Notes: generated by a model from the sequence alone, not told the origin. 64,000 bases of DNA from Bryobacteraceae bacterium (GCA_947458745.1 CANGYQ010000007.1:124001-188000), one strand, 5' to 3'. Counted from the first letter of the stretch, positions 1 through 8,504 are shown. Numbers and translations are program-made.

Positions 1-917
1 CCACCCCCGAAGGCACCGGCGCGGGCTGCCTCCACCGAAGCATTCAGTGACAACAACTTCGTCTGCAAAGCGATCTCATCGATCAACCGGACAATTCCAG
101 CGATCTTGCGGCTGGTGGCTTGGATGTTGCCGACATCGTTGACTAGAGCACCCAGTTCCTTGCTGGCTGCCGCAAATCCAGTATTCACGGCGTCCATGGC
201 GGCCATCATCTGTTCATTGTGCTGGCGGTTGGCCTTGGTGGCGGCCTCAATCTGGGAACTCGCCGAATCGGTGGAGGCCAGAGCCTGCTCCTGCTCCGAA
301 GCACCCACCGCGAGGTTCTGGCTGAGCGTTGAAAACTGGGCCATCGCCTCCGACAACTCCGTCACCACCGAAGGCAGTTGTTGCGTAGTGAGGCTTTGCG
401 CATCCACGGAGCGGCGCAGTTGCAGCGCGATCCAGCAGACCGGTATTGTCTCCAGGATCACAAACACGGCGTGGAGCACCACAATCCCAAACCCGGCATC
501 GTAGTTAAACACACTCTGCGGCAGCCACAGCCAGAAGACGACATGGTGCACCGCCGCCGCACCCGCTGCCGCCAGCACCGGCAGCGCTTCCGCAAACATC
601 GCCACCATCGCCAGCGTCACAAACACATGGAAGTGCATCTCGATCATGCCGTTGCCGAGATGGATCATGAGGCCGCTCATGCTGATGCCCGCCACCGCCA
701 ACGCGATGGAGGTGATGCGGGACGCCGGAGCGGTCATCAACATCAGCGCGGGGCCCAGAGTGATGGCGAAGGCGATCCCTAGACCGGCCAGCCAGGAATG
801 GTTGAACGCCAAGGCCGCCACCACGGACAACGGCAGATGGGCGGCGATCACCAGGAAGAAGATCTTGTTGGCCCGGCGAAGGTAGTTCTGGGCAAAAGAG
901 TTTTCAGCAGCGTTCAT
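1..917 (-). CDS. Methyl-accepting chemotaxis protein (3' end cut off by the window)
   Basis: Reading the minus strand from the ATG at 917 gives an open frame to the window edge (over 300 codons, no stop). The N-terminal 150 residues form about five membrane segments carrying clustered histidines (MHFHVF, then VHHVVFW), a sensor-like membrane module. After a helical linker comes an MCP signalling hairpin with EIALQTKLLSLNASVEAARAG, close to the canonical tip sequence EIAFQTNLLALNAAVEAARAG. There is no large periplasmic ligand domain, which suggests sensing in or near the membrane. It lies 42 bp downstream of a RedB-like gene on the same strand and is probably cotranscribed with it. Confidence 0.85.
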   Translation of the reverse strand, partial: MNAAENSFAQNYLRRANKIFFLVIAAHLPLSVVAALAFNHSWLAGLGIAFAITLGPALMLMTAPASRITSIALAVAGISMSGLMIHLGNGMIEMHFHVFVTLAMVAMFAEALPVLAAAGAAAVHHVVFWLWLPQSVFNYDAGFGIVVLHAVFVILETIPVCWIALQLRRSVDAQSLTTQQLPSVVTELSEAMAQFSTLSQNLAVGASEQEQALASTDSASSQIEAATKANRQHNEQMMAAMDAVNTGFAAASKELGALVNDVGNIQATSRKIAGIVRLIDEIALQTKLLSLNASVEAARAGAFGG

Positions 918-959
918 AAAGAGTGTTTAAGCAGCCTTCCGGCGCGAGTGCGATGCGCC

Positions 960-1487
960 TCAACGTTCTAATAGAGCCTTCAAACCAAACGGGTCCAGCC
1001 GTGCCCGCATCTGCCGCGACGTCGCACACCCATAGACCGGCAATGTCTCGACGGCCGCTCCCTGCGACAGCTTGGCAAGGATCTCCTGATCGTGGAAACC
1101 ATCCTGCGCGTCCCGGCGCTTGGAATACCCACCCGCATAACGGACCCGTCCATCGGGTGCCACCACAATCAGCAGCGGCGCCGCCGAGATCTCCATGTTC
1201 AGGTTGGCCAAGCGCAAATGGCCAGCGCCCTCCACCGGCACCATCCGCTCCCGGACAGCGTCCATTCCGGGCCGCTGCTTCAGATACGCGCGCACCCGGT
1301 TGGAACAGGCGCAGCCCTCAGCCAGTACGTGGATCATCAGCCACTGGCCATTGCCAGACGCCGCGCGAGACCCAATCGGCGGTGTCTGAAAAGGCACATG
1401 GGAAGCGCCCAGGGAAGCAATCAGGATGGAGGGCAGCACCACACCAGCAGCGAATACGGAGGATTGAAATACTGCTCGGCGTCCCAC
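960..1487 (-). CDS. RedB-like thioredoxin-fold protein
   Basis: 175 residues. A hydrophobic segment at about residues 9-27 looks like a signal anchor. The following domain has a thioredoxin-like layout: a strand leading into GCACS (Cys59 and Cys61, a CxC rather than CxxC), the AAPLLIVVAPDG strand, and a third Cys in VYGCATS (Cys154). This resembles the RedB family of exported redox proteins; the assignment is from memory of family sequences. It is the first gene of a probable operon with the chemoreceptor downstream, which suggests that redox state could be an input to taxis. Electron carrier or metal-binding roles are equally possible. Confidence 0.6.
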   Translation of the reverse strand: MGRRAVFQSSVFAAGVVLPSILIASLGASHVPFQTPPIGSRAASGNGQWLMIHVLAEGCACSNRVRAYLKQRPGMDAVRERMVPVEGAGHLRLANLNMEISAAPLLIVVAPDGRVRYAGGYSKRRDAQDGFHDQEILAKLSQGAAVETLPVYGCATSRQMRARLDPFGLKALLER

Positions 1488-1554
1488 CAGAAGGCATATC
1501 GGAATGACTTTGGTGATCTTGAAGTGGCCACCCCGGAAAGAGATTCGGGACTAT

Positions 1555-1567
1555 TGAGTGGCACTCA
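1555..1567. promoter_or_regulatory. 13-bp palindrome in the redB/lexA divergent region
   Basis: TGAGTG-G-CACTCA is a perfect inverted repeat 43 bp upstream of the lexA ATG and just upstream of the predicted -35 element. It is the most obvious symmetric site in the 123-bp divergent region. It could be the LexA autoregulatory operator of this lineage or an operator for the redB operon. It does not match the E. coli (CTG-N10-CAG) or Bacillus (CGAAC-N4-GTTCG) SOS boxes. Confidence 0.4.
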
Positions 1568-1575
1568 CTATCCAC

Positions 1576-1604
1576 TTGTATTTCCCCTTTTGTTCGCCTA
1601 CACT
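1576..1604 (+). promoter_or_regulatory. Predicted sigma70 promoter of lexA
   Basis: TTGTAT (-35) and TACACT (-10) are separated by 17 bp. A start site 6-7 bp after the -10 would fall on or next to the lexA ATG, so the transcript may be leaderless. No good Shine-Dalgarno sequence precedes the ATG, which agrees with this. Confidence 0.45.
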
Positions 1605-1610
1605 TGGACC

Positions 1611-2267
1611 ATGGCATTAACCCGCCGGCAGAAAGAAGTGCTGGACTTCATTGCGCACTTCGTCCAAGACAATCAATACAGCCCCAGCTACGAAGAGATT
1701 GCCACGGGGTTGGACCTGGCGTCGCTCGCGACGGTCCACAAACATATCCAGGCACTGGAGACCAAGCGGTACTTGAAGCGTGGCTTCAACCAGTCCCGCT
1801 CCATTGAGCTAGCGGAGAAGTATTTCCAGGAGCAAAAGCAGTTTGCCGAACGCGCCCCGGCCATGATGCGGCCGGTGGCGGTGATGCCGTCCGTGCCGCT
1901 GCTGGGCCGGATTGCGGCCGGTGCTCCGGTGGAGGCCGTGGCCGGTAACGCGACCCTGGAGTTTGGTGACTTCGCGGCCAACACCGAAACCTATGCCCTG
2001 GAAGTACGCGGCGATTCGATGATCGACGATCACATCATGTCCGGCGACTTTGTGCTGATTAAGCGGACCCGGGAAGTCCGGGATGGCGATATTGTGGTGG
2101 CGCTGGTGGGAGGCACGGAATCAACGCTGAAGCGGTTTTATCGCGAACCGGATGGACGCGCACGGCTTCAACCGGCCAACTCGACCATGGGCCCGATTCT
2201 GGTGCCGATGGATCAACTGGAAATCCAAGGTAAGCTGCTGGCGGTGCTGCGCAAATACGGGCGCTAG
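1611..2267 (+). CDS. lexA: LexA repressor (SOS regulator, S24 self-cleaving)
   Basis: 218 residues, a usual LexA length. The N-terminal winged helix (about residues 1-65) starts MALTRRQKEVLDFI as in other LexA proteins. The C-terminal S24 domain shows the Ala103-Gly104 cleavage site (RIAAGAPVEA), the catalytic Ser136 in GDSM and the general-base Lys174 in STLKRF. It represses DNA-damage genes until RecA-stimulated self-cleavage. The frame is open far upstream, but homology begins at this ATG, which sits directly behind a plausible promoter. The recognition helix differs from E. coli LexA, so a lineage-specific operator is expected. Confidence 0.95.
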   Translation: MALTRRQKEVLDFIAHFVQDNQYSPSYEEIATGLDLASLATVHKHIQALETKRYLKRGFNQSRSIELAEKYFQEQKQFAERAPAMMRPVAVMPSVPLLGRIAAGAPVEAVAGNATLEFGDFAANTETYALEVRGDSMIDDHIMSGDFVLIKRTREVRDGDIVVALVGGTESTLKRFYREPDGRARLQPANSTMGPILVPMDQLEIQGKLLAVLRKYGR

Positions 2268-2305
2268 GCCGGGAGATTGCAGCAGGCGGCCGCTAGGCCG
2301 TGAAC

Positions 2306-2353
2306 GAAATGGGCGGCGGATGGAGGTGGGGGCTTCGATCCACCGCCCATTTC
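2306..2353. terminator. Long stem-loop between lexA and the convergent DUF2934 gene
   Basis: Arms 2306-2321 (GAAATGGGCGGCGGAT) and 2338-2353 (ATCCACCGCCCATTTC) pair over 16 bp with one mismatch, around a 16-nt loop. It lies between convergent genes, so a bidirectional terminator is the simplest reading, although there is no long U tract. Confidence 0.55.
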
Positions 2354-2408
2354 ACGATTAGCTGGTGCAACTCTCCGGCGTGGTGCCGGAAATCTAGCGA
2401 CGAGCCGG

Positions 2409-2897
2409 CTATAGTCCGTAGCGGGACTTAACCAAGTCTTCCGCCCGGGCCCAGTCATCCAGGGCGCGGCCGTGCTGACAGCCGCCTTCCATCCAGAGCT
2501 GGTAGGCGACCCGCGAGATCTCATCGCTGAGCGCCGTCAGGCTGACCATCTCGGTGGGCACGGACTGCGTGGCGATGATCGGCTCCGCTGCGGTGGTGGC
2601 GGCCGGAGTGGCCACACCAGCCAACGGCGACGCGCTTTCGACGGCCTTCGGTTCGGCCTTCACGGCTTTGGCCGCTGTCACGGAGACCTTGGTCTTCACC
2701 GGTGCGGCCTTGCTGGCGGCCACTTTGCCCGGCGCTTTCTTGGGGGTTGCGGCCACGACGGCTTTGGAGGCCTTCGCGGGCACTTGGGTATCGGTGGCCT
2801 TCACGGCCTTGTTGGCTTTGACGGCCTTGACTGTCAACGGAGCAACGACCTCCGGCTGAGAGACTGCTTCCGCTTTGATTGTTCGCTTCGTGGGCAT
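2409..2897 (-). CDS. DUF2934 protein with Lys/Ala-rich histone-like N-terminus
   Basis: 162 residues. Residues 1-95 are very rich in Lys, Ala, Val and Pro (AVKANKAVKA-like runs), resembling histone H1-type tails, and are probably disordered and basic. The last 45 residues (ISRVAYQLWMEGGCQHGRAL, then DDWARAEDLV) match DUF2934, a short helical domain common in acidobacteria and other soil bacteria. A nucleic-acid-associated role is an inference from the basic tail; the function of the domain is unknown. It stands alone, convergent with lexA. Confidence 0.75.
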   Translation of the reverse strand: MPTKRTIKAEAVSQPEVVAPLTVKAVKANKAVKATDTQVPAKASKAVVAATPKKAPGKVAASKAAPVKTKVSVTAAKAVKAEPKAVESASPLAGVATPAATTAAEPIIATQSVPTEMVSLTALSDEISRVAYQLWMEGGCQHGRALDDWARAEDLVKSRYGL

Positions 2898-3028
2898 AGT
2901 TTGTCCTCTTGTTGTTTGTGTTACGACAGGGTGGAAAAATCAGCGTGGAGATTTCAGTATAAAACAAAATGCTCTAACTCTGTTCTGGCACCCCCTCATG
3001 CGGGTGCCAACTGCGATATGCTTCTTCG

Positions 3029-4744
3029 ATGTTGCAAATTCAGCGCAGGCAGGAAGTGGCTGACGTTCTGGTGATCGGCTCCGGTGCCGGGGGTGGCACC
3101 ATGACCCACGTGCTGGCCAACAAGGGCGTCAACGTGACGCTGCTGGAGGCCGGTCCGGGGCTGAACCCCGCCAAGGACTACAAGGAGCACATGTGGCCCC
3201 ACCAGGTGGACCACCGAGGTGCCGGGACGGGCAAGAACTACCAGGGCCAAGAAGAGTTCGCTTTCGGCTACTTCCTGGCACCCAATGGCTATTGGGAGAT
3301 TGAGGGCGAGCCCTACACCACCGCCCCGGGCACCACGTTCCGCTGGTTCCGCAGCCGCATTCTGGGCGGCCGCACCAATCACTACGGTCGCATCTCGCTG
3401 CGCTTTGCGGACTACGACTTCAAACCGTACTCCACCGACGGTTTAGGTGACGACTGGCCCATCACCTACGAGGACATCGCGCCTTACTACGACAAGGCCG
3501 AATCGTTCATCGGCGTCACCGGCACCAAGGAGAACATTCGGTCCGCCCCGGATGGCATCTTCCAGACGCCTCCCCCGCCCCGCGTCCATGAGCATCTGGT
3601 GAAAGCCTCCTGCGACCGGTTGAAGATCCCCTGCATTCCGTCGCGCATGGCCATCATCACCAAGAACCACAACGGCCGCGCGGCCTGCCACTATTGCGGC
3701 CAGTGCGGCCGCGGCTGCGTGACGGCGTCCAACTATTCGTCGAGCCAGGTGCAGATCTTCCCCGCCATGAAGACCGGCCGCGTCAACCTGATCAACAACG
3801 CCATGGTGCGCGAACTGATCACCGATTCCACCGGCAAGGTGGTGGCCGTCAGCTACATCGACAAAGTGACGCGCCAGGAGAAGCAGATCAAGTGCCGCAG
3901 CGTGGTGCTGGCGGCCAGCGCCTGCGAATCGGCTCGGCTGCTGCTGAACTCGAAGTCGCCACGGCACTCCAATGGCTTGGCCAACGGCTCGGGCGTGGTG
4001 GGCCGCTATTTGACGGACTCCGTGGGCTATGGCCTGTCGGGCTACATACCCGCGCTCGAAGGCCTGCAAAAGCACGACTCCGACGGGATCGGCGGCATGC
4101 ATCTCTACATCCCGTGGTGGGAGTGGGCCAAGAAGAACAAGGATTTCCCGCGCGGCTATCACGTCGAGATCGGCGGCGGGTTCGGCATGCCGCAAGTGGG
4201 CAGCTTCCACAACCAGTGCCGCCGTCATGAAGGCTACGGTGCCTCGCTGAAGCAGAACATCGCACGCGAGTACGGGGCCTTTGTCGGCCTTTCCGGCCGC
4301 GGCGAAATGGTGCCCAATGAGCAGACGTTCATGGAAGTCGATCCCAACGTCGTCGACCGTTTCGGCATCCCCGTCCCGCGCTTCCACTTCCGCTGGAGCG
4401 AGTACGAATATAAGCAGGTGAAGCACATGCACGACACCTTCACCAACATCATCGAGGGCATGGGCGGGCGCGTCATGGGCCTGCGCAATCCGGAACGCGA
4501 AGGCTCCGGCATTTCGGCGGGCGGCTCGATCATTCACGAACTGGGCACGGTCCGCATGGGCGATGACCCGAAGAAGTCCGTGCTGAACAAGTACTGCCAG
4601 GCGCACGAAGTGAAGAATCTATTTGTGGCCGACGCCGCTCCGTTCGTGTCGAACCCCGACAAGAACCCGACACTGACCATCTGCGCCCTGGCGTGGCGCA
4701 CCGCTGACTATCTGGCCGAGGAATTGAGGAAGGGCAATGTCTAA
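3029..4744 (+). CDS. GMC-family FAD-dependent oxidoreductase with Cys-rich motif
   Basis: 571 residues. The N-terminus has the FAD-binding GSGAGGGTMTHVLANKG dinucleotide fold and LLEAGP. The C-terminus has the GMC pattern HELGTVRMG followed by the catalytic-pair region VSNPDKNPTLTI. At about residues 219-231 is CHYCGQCGRGC, a CxxCxxCxxxC arrangement. It belongs to the group of dehydrogenases (glucose, gluconate, glucoside-3-dehydrogenase-like) that work with a small subunit and pass electrons to cytochromes or quinones. The next gene, overlapping by 8 bp, encodes that small subunit. The substrate cannot be read from sequence; a sugar or polyol is likely. Confidence 0.85.
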   Translation: MLQIQRRQEVADVLVIGSGAGGGTMTHVLANKGVNVTLLEAGPGLNPAKDYKEHMWPHQVDHRGAGTGKNYQGQEEFAFGYFLAPNGYWEIEGEPYTTAPGTTFRWFRSRILGGRTNHYGRISLRFADYDFKPYSTDGLGDDWPITYEDIAPYYDKAESFIGVTGTKENIRSAPDGIFQTPPPPRVHEHLVKASCDRLKIPCIPSRMAIITKNHNGRAACHYCGQCGRGCVTASNYSSSQVQIFPAMKTGRVNLINNAMVRELITDSTGKVVAVSYIDKVTRQEKQIKCRSVVLAASACESARLLLNSKSPRHSNGLANGSGVVGRYLTDSVGYGLSGYIPALEGLQKHDSDGIGGMHLYIPWWEWAKKNKDFPRGYHVEIGGGFGMPQVGSFHNQCRRHEGYGASLKQNIAREYGAFVGLSGRGEMVPNEQTFMEVDPNVVDRFGIPVPRFHFRWSEYEYKQVKHMHDTFTNIIEGMGGRVMGLRNPEREGSGISAGGSIIHELGTVRMGDDPKKSVLNKYCQAHEVKNLFVADAAPFVSNPDKNPTLTICALAWRTADYLAEELRKGNV

Positions 4745-5339
4745 CCAACCGGAACTGAACCCCACTGAAGCGGCGACCGCTGAAGAAGTTTCCCGCCGCG
4801 ACCTGCTGCGCAATGTCGCCTTGGCGGCCTCATTGGGTGGCCTGGAACCCTTGGCCGCCCAGCACGTCCACCAGATGGCCGCCTCCGACAAAAAGGGCGG
4901 GGTCTACGCGCCCAAGCTCTTCAAGGAGTTGGAGTGGAAGTCTGTGGAGGCGTTCGCCGAGGTGGTGATGCCGGGGGCCTCCAAGGGCGGCGCCAAAGAG
5001 TTCATCGACCTGATCTGCAGCGCCAACCCGACGCTGGCCGCCACCTGGACCGGCGGCTTGGCTTGGATGGCCGTGCGCTTAGGAAAACCATTCCATCAGG
5101 CCACGGCAGCGGAGCAGACGGCACTGCTGGACCAGATCGCCTTCCGCAAAAACGATAGCCCCGCACTGGCCGCCGGCATCCGCTTTTTTGACCTCGCCCG
5201 CCGCATGGTGGTGGACGCCTACTACACCTCCGCTGTGGGCACGGCTGAGTTGGGGTATCAAGGCAACAAAGGCATGAGCGAGTTCAAGGTGCCGGGCGAT
5301 GCCGTGGCTTACGCGATGAGGCGGGCGGGGCTGGCGTAG
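4737..5339 (+). CDS. Gluconate 2-dehydrogenase subunit 3 family protein
   Basis: 200 residues with a Tat-type N-terminus (SRRDLLRNVALAASLGG) and the helical body of the gluconate 2-dehydrogenase gamma family (VEAFAEVVMPGASKGGAKEFID, DLARRMVVDAYYTS, GYQGNKGMSEF). In this family the small subunit carries the Tat signal and escorts the folded FAD subunit to the periplasm. The upstream GMC protein has no signal of its own, which fits. The 8-bp overlap points to translational coupling and fixed stoichiometry. Confidence 0.85.
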   Translation: MSNQPELNPTEAATAEEVSRRDLLRNVALAASLGGLEPLAAQHVHQMAASDKKGGVYAPKLFKELEWKSVEAFAEVVMPGASKGGAKEFIDLICSANPTLAATWTGGLAWMAVRLGKPFHQATAAEQTALLDQIAFRKNDSPALAAGIRFFDLARRMVVDAYYTSAVGTAELGYQGNKGMSEFKVPGDAVAYAMRRAGLA

Positions 5340-5483
5340 GTAGGGTCAGGCCAAAAGGTTCCGCCCCTCCACGAAGTTACGCAAACCCGAAAAGGCGCGT
5401 GACAGAACCCGATAGCACGCCGGGAGACCGCCGAAGGAGGCGGCGCGCCGTGGGGCGTTGCTACACTCGAAAGATAGTCTCTC

Positions 5484-5963
5484 ATGCAGTCCAATACGTT
5501 TGATGAAGCGCTTGACGCCACCGGGTTGCGGTTCGCCATTGCGGTTTCCCGGTTCAACAGCAGCATTACGGAAAAGCTCCTGGAAGGGGCTCTGGAAGGG
5601 TTGCGCCAGGCCGGCGTGGAGGAAGACAACATTCGGGTGGAGCATGTGCCCGGAGCGTGGGAACTGCCGTTGCTGGCGCGTGTGTTCGCGCTGGGTGAGT
5701 CGTTTGATGCCGTGATCTGCCTGGGCGCGGTGATCCGCGGCGATACCCCTCACTTTGACTACGTCGCCGGCGAATGCGCCCGCGGATTGCAGCAGGTGCA
5801 GGTGGAAGCGGGCTGTCCGGTGGTGTTTGGCGTGCTCACCACCGACAACATGCAACAGGCCCTGGAACGCGTGGGTGGCGCGCACGGCCACAAGGGGCGC
5901 GATGCGGCGATGACGGCGATTGAGATGGCCTTGTTGCTGAGCCGGCTGGAGTCGGGCAACTAG
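5484..5963 (+). CDS. ribH: 6,7-dimethyl-8-ribityllumazine synthase
   Basis: 159 residues, full length. It condenses 5-amino-6-ribitylaminouracil with 3,4-dihydroxy-2-butanone 4-phosphate to make lumazine, the last step before riboflavin. Family motifs are in place: VSRFN (residues 21-25), PGAWELP (56-62) and CLGAVIRGDTPHFDYV with the catalytic His90. It is followed directly by nusB, whose ATG begins on the next base after the ribH stop. The ribH-nusB order is widely conserved. No FMN riboswitch is visible in the 144 bp upstream. Confidence 0.95.
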   Translation: MQSNTFDEALDATGLRFAIAVSRFNSSITEKLLEGALEGLRQAGVEEDNIRVEHVPGAWELPLLARVFALGESFDAVICLGAVIRGDTPHFDYVAGECARGLQQVQVEAGCPVVFGVLTTDNMQQALERVGGAHGHKGRDAAMTAIEMALLLSRLESGN

Positions 5964-6455
5964 ATGGCGTCTCGCCGCCGGTCTCGAGAGCGCGCGCTGC
6001 AAGTGCTATTCGATTGGGATCTGCGCCGCGCCGCCGACCAGTCGGAAACCGATATCTGGCGCGCTATTGATGATTTCTATGAGACCCTGCACTCAGAAGA
6101 AGATACGCCGGAGCGGCTGGACCGGGACCAGTTCATGGAACAACTGGTAAAGGGCACCTCCAAGCAAGTGGCCCACCTGGACCAGTTGATCGGCGCCCAT
6201 GCGGCCCACTGGAAAGTGGAGCGCATGCCCGGCGTGGACCGCAACATTCTGCGGTTGGCGGCTTTTGAAATGACGGAGCGGCAGTTGCCACCGGCCGTCA
6301 TCATTGACGAAGCACTAGAGTTGACGCGCCGCTTCGCCGGTGATGAGAGCGTTTCGTTTGTCAACGGTGTTTTGGACGCCATCCACCGGGATTTGAAGGC
6401 CAATACCGCCACAAACCCGGCCGTGAACCCTACCGCGAAGCCTCCGGTCCGTTAG
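5964..6455 (+). CDS. nusB: Transcription antitermination factor NusB
   Basis: 163 residues. It starts with SRRRSRERALQVLFDWDL, the RNA-binding arginine-rich helix of NusB, and carries the later motifs RNILRLAAFEM, PPAVIIDEALEL and FVNGVLDAI. It binds boxA RNA with NusE (S10) during rRNA antitermination. The start codon abuts the ribH stop, so translation is probably coupled. The C-terminal 15 residues (repeated NPA/NPT) are a low-complexity tail. Confidence 0.95.
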   Translation: MASRRRSRERALQVLFDWDLRRAADQSETDIWRAIDDFYETLHSEEDTPERLDRDQFMEQLVKGTSKQVAHLDQLIGAHAAHWKVERMPGVDRNILRLAAFEMTERQLPPAVIIDEALELTRRFAGDESVSFVNGVLDAIHRDLKANTATNPAVNPTAKPPVR

Positions 6456-6457
6456 GC

Positions 6458-6754
6458 CTAGTGGGCGGGAACGGGTCCGGCCAGCAAGGCCCGGGCGATC
6501 TGTCCGGGCGTTTGTGAGGCCACCAGACAGGCTTGGGTGGCGGAGCGGCCTTCGATAACCAACTTGCCATGGCGGCGGCTGACGCGGTAGGCCTCATCGG
6601 CGCCACGTTCGGCGCGCATCCGCTCCAGTGACCAGTCGTTCACCATCGACAGACCCATCGGACGGCCCTCCCGCATCAGGATCGTCACCGGGCTGCCGTC
6701 CACCAGTTCGGCGGTGTCGAGAATCTGCTGCGCGTTGTCCAAAAAGCGGCTCAT
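6458..6754 (-). CDS. Hypothetical protein, 98 aa
   Basis: A short soluble protein without clear family. It contains an acidic, possibly beta-rich core (LVDGSPVTILMREGRP) and a basic stretch with ERMRAERGADEAYRVSRRHG. It is convergent with nusB (2-bp gap) and lies downstream of the sugar transferase on the same strand. Codon use fits the neighbours, so it is probably real, but no function can be assigned. Confidence 0.55.
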   Translation of the reverse strand: MSRFLDNAQQILDTAELVDGSPVTILMREGRPMGLSMVNDWSLERMRAERGADEAYRVSRRHGKLVIEGRSATQACLVASQTPGQIARALLAGPVPAH

Positions 6755-6840
6755 CGTGACCCAGGAAAGCCACGGGGCGGCTCTCGAGAATACTTATCGA
6801 TGACGGCAGCGGGAGTGTGAGGCGAAAGCGGAAAACGCGC

Positions 6841-8238
6841 CTATTGCGCGCCGCGGCCCAGTACAACGATCTTGACGGTGCTGAAGATGATGTACATGTC
6901 GAGCGCAAACGACAGGTTCTTGATGTAGTACAGGTCATATTCCAGCTTGGCGATGGTGTCCTCGATGGTGTCGCCGTACTTGTGGTTGATCTGGGCCCAA
7001 CCGGTCAGCCCCGGCTTGACGCAAGTGCGCTGGCGATAAAACGGAATCTTTTCTTCCAGCAGGCGGGTAAACTCAGGCCGCTCCGGCCGCGGACCCACCA
7101 TCGACATGTCACCCTTCAAGACGTTGAACAGCTGCGGCAGCTCATCCAGACGCAGCTTGCGCAGCCACTTGCCCAGCGGCGTAACGCGCGGGTCATTCCG
7201 GGTGGCCCACACGGCACCCGTTTTGGCCTCGGCATCAGTCCGCATGGAGCGGAACTTCATGACGGTGAACGGCACATCGTCCACGCCCATGCGAGTCTGC
7301 TTATAAAACACCGGCCCCGGGGAAGTTAGCTTCACCAGAATGGCCACCAGCACCATGACCGGCGCGGCCAGAATCAAAAGAATCAGTCCGGCCAGGAACG
7401 AATAAACCAGCTGAAACTGAACGCTGGACGGGCGGGGGCCGAGTTCAGCAGAAAAGATAAGCTCCGAGGGGCGCAGTTCGCGGGTGGAGACTCGGCCAAA
7501 AGTGGCTTCATAAAGAACGCCGGCCTGTTCAATATGGACGCCGCTAAAGCGCAGGTCCAATAAGTCGCTCACCGGCAGGCGCATCCGGCGTTCGGTCAGG
7601 CCCACCACGATCCGTTCGGGTTTAACTTTGTCAACGACGCTTTTCACTTCCGATACGCTGCCCAGGATGGACGCTCCGGGAGCCAGTGTTTGCAGTTCCG
7701 GGATCGGATCATCCGACAGGAAACCGGCATACCGCAACCCGAGCTCCGGGCTGCGGTCAATCTCGGCTGCGATTTCCATGATGACCGGGTTGGCCCCAAT
7801 GAACAGAATCCGCTGCGCGGCGACGGCCTTAGTCACCTCGTTGGAATAGACCACGCGCCAGACCGGCATCACGGCCAAGGACAGCAAACTGCCGACCAGC
7901 ATCACCCATCGCGACACCAGCAGCTGCGGGGCCACGTAGTTCAAGACCGCTTGAAATAGAAAAGCCATGCCGATGGCCAGGCAGATCTGCTGCACCAGGA
8001 TCAACCGGGAACGTACCCGGAATTGCGTGTACATATCCTGGAAATACATACCCACGACGATGCTAAGAATCACCAGCGACTGGCGTCCAAACGCGCCGTC
8101 ATACAGATAGAGAACGCCCAGATCGACATTCAGCATCAAGGCGTTAGCCAGCAGGAAGCAGGTGAAGATGAGCACCACTTCGGAAACCAGTAGCGCAACT
8201 ACGCTGGTCGGGATGTAGACGTTAAACAGTCTAAGCAT
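6841..8238 (-). CDS. Polyprenyl-phosphate sugar phosphotransferase (exopolysaccharide initiation)
   Basis: 465 residues. Four to five N-terminal membrane helices are followed by a CoA-binding-like Rossmann region (RILFIGANPVIMEIAAEI), one more membrane helix (about 280-305) and a bacterial sugar transferase domain: KLTSPGPVFYKQTRMG, KFRSMRTDAE, KLRLDELPQLFNVLKGDMS, VGPRPERPEF and CVKPGLTGWAQI. It transfers a sugar-1-phosphate to undecaprenyl phosphate at the inner membrane, starting a polysaccharide repeat unit. It resembles the PEP-CTERM/EpsB-associated subgroup. No glycosyltransferases lie beside it here, so it is an isolated initiating enzyme. Confidence 0.9.
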   Translation of the reverse strand: MLRLFNVYIPTSVVALLVSEVVLIFTCFLLANALMLNVDLGVLYLYDGAFGRQSLVILSIVVGMYFQDMYTQFRVRSRLILVQQICLAIGMAFLFQAVLNYVAPQLLVSRWVMLVGSLLSLAVMPVWRVVYSNEVTKAVAAQRILFIGANPVIMEIAAEIDRSPELGLRYAGFLSDDPIPELQTLAPGASILGSVSEVKSVVDKVKPERIVVGLTERRMRLPVSDLLDLRFSGVHIEQAGVLYEATFGRVSTRELRPSELIFSAELGPRPSSVQFQLVYSFLAGLILLILAAPVMVLVAILVKLTSPGPVFYKQTRMGVDDVPFTVMKFRSMRTDAEAKTGAVWATRNDPRVTPLGKWLRKLRLDELPQLFNVLKGDMSMVGPRPERPEFTRLLEEKIPFYRQRTCVKPGLTGWAQINHKYGDTIEDTIAKLEYDLYYIKNLSFALDMYIIFSTVKIVVLGRGAQ

Positions 8239-8385
8239 TGTTCAGTTTTTGGGTGGCTATGGCGCGCAAACAGAGAGTGAATTCAGTTGTCTCACGGTAC
8301 CGGAATCCCCAAAGTTTAGCATGGGCCTGTTTCACCACGATTCTGAGCCGCTCCGTCTCATCAGCGTGCACAGAGGGGGGAAAAA

Positions 8386-8440
8386 CCCCACTTCTCCATC
8401 CCCAGTGGGGCTTGACGCGACGGAAAAGGTCGGCTATCCT
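8386..8440 (+). promoter_or_regulatory. Predicted isc operon promoter with upstream inverted repeat
   Basis: TTGACG (8412-8417) and TATCCT (8435-8440) are 17 bp apart, a strong sigma70 pair, with a start site about 60 bp upstream of iscR. Immediately before the -35 is an inverted repeat CCCCACT (8386-8392) / AGTGGGG (8404-8410), a candidate operator or a terminator from the opposite side. In other bacteria IscR represses its own operon. Confidence 0.6.
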
Positions 8441-8504
8441 CGAAATCAAGACTGATTCGGTCGCAGATCACCGACTGAAGCTGTCTGAAAAGGCACGGTT
8501 AATC

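Noticed and set aside
106-885. Plus-strand ORFs over the chemoreceptor
   Set aside because: The minus strand encodes a clear MCP hairpin; the plus frames have no recognisable domains.
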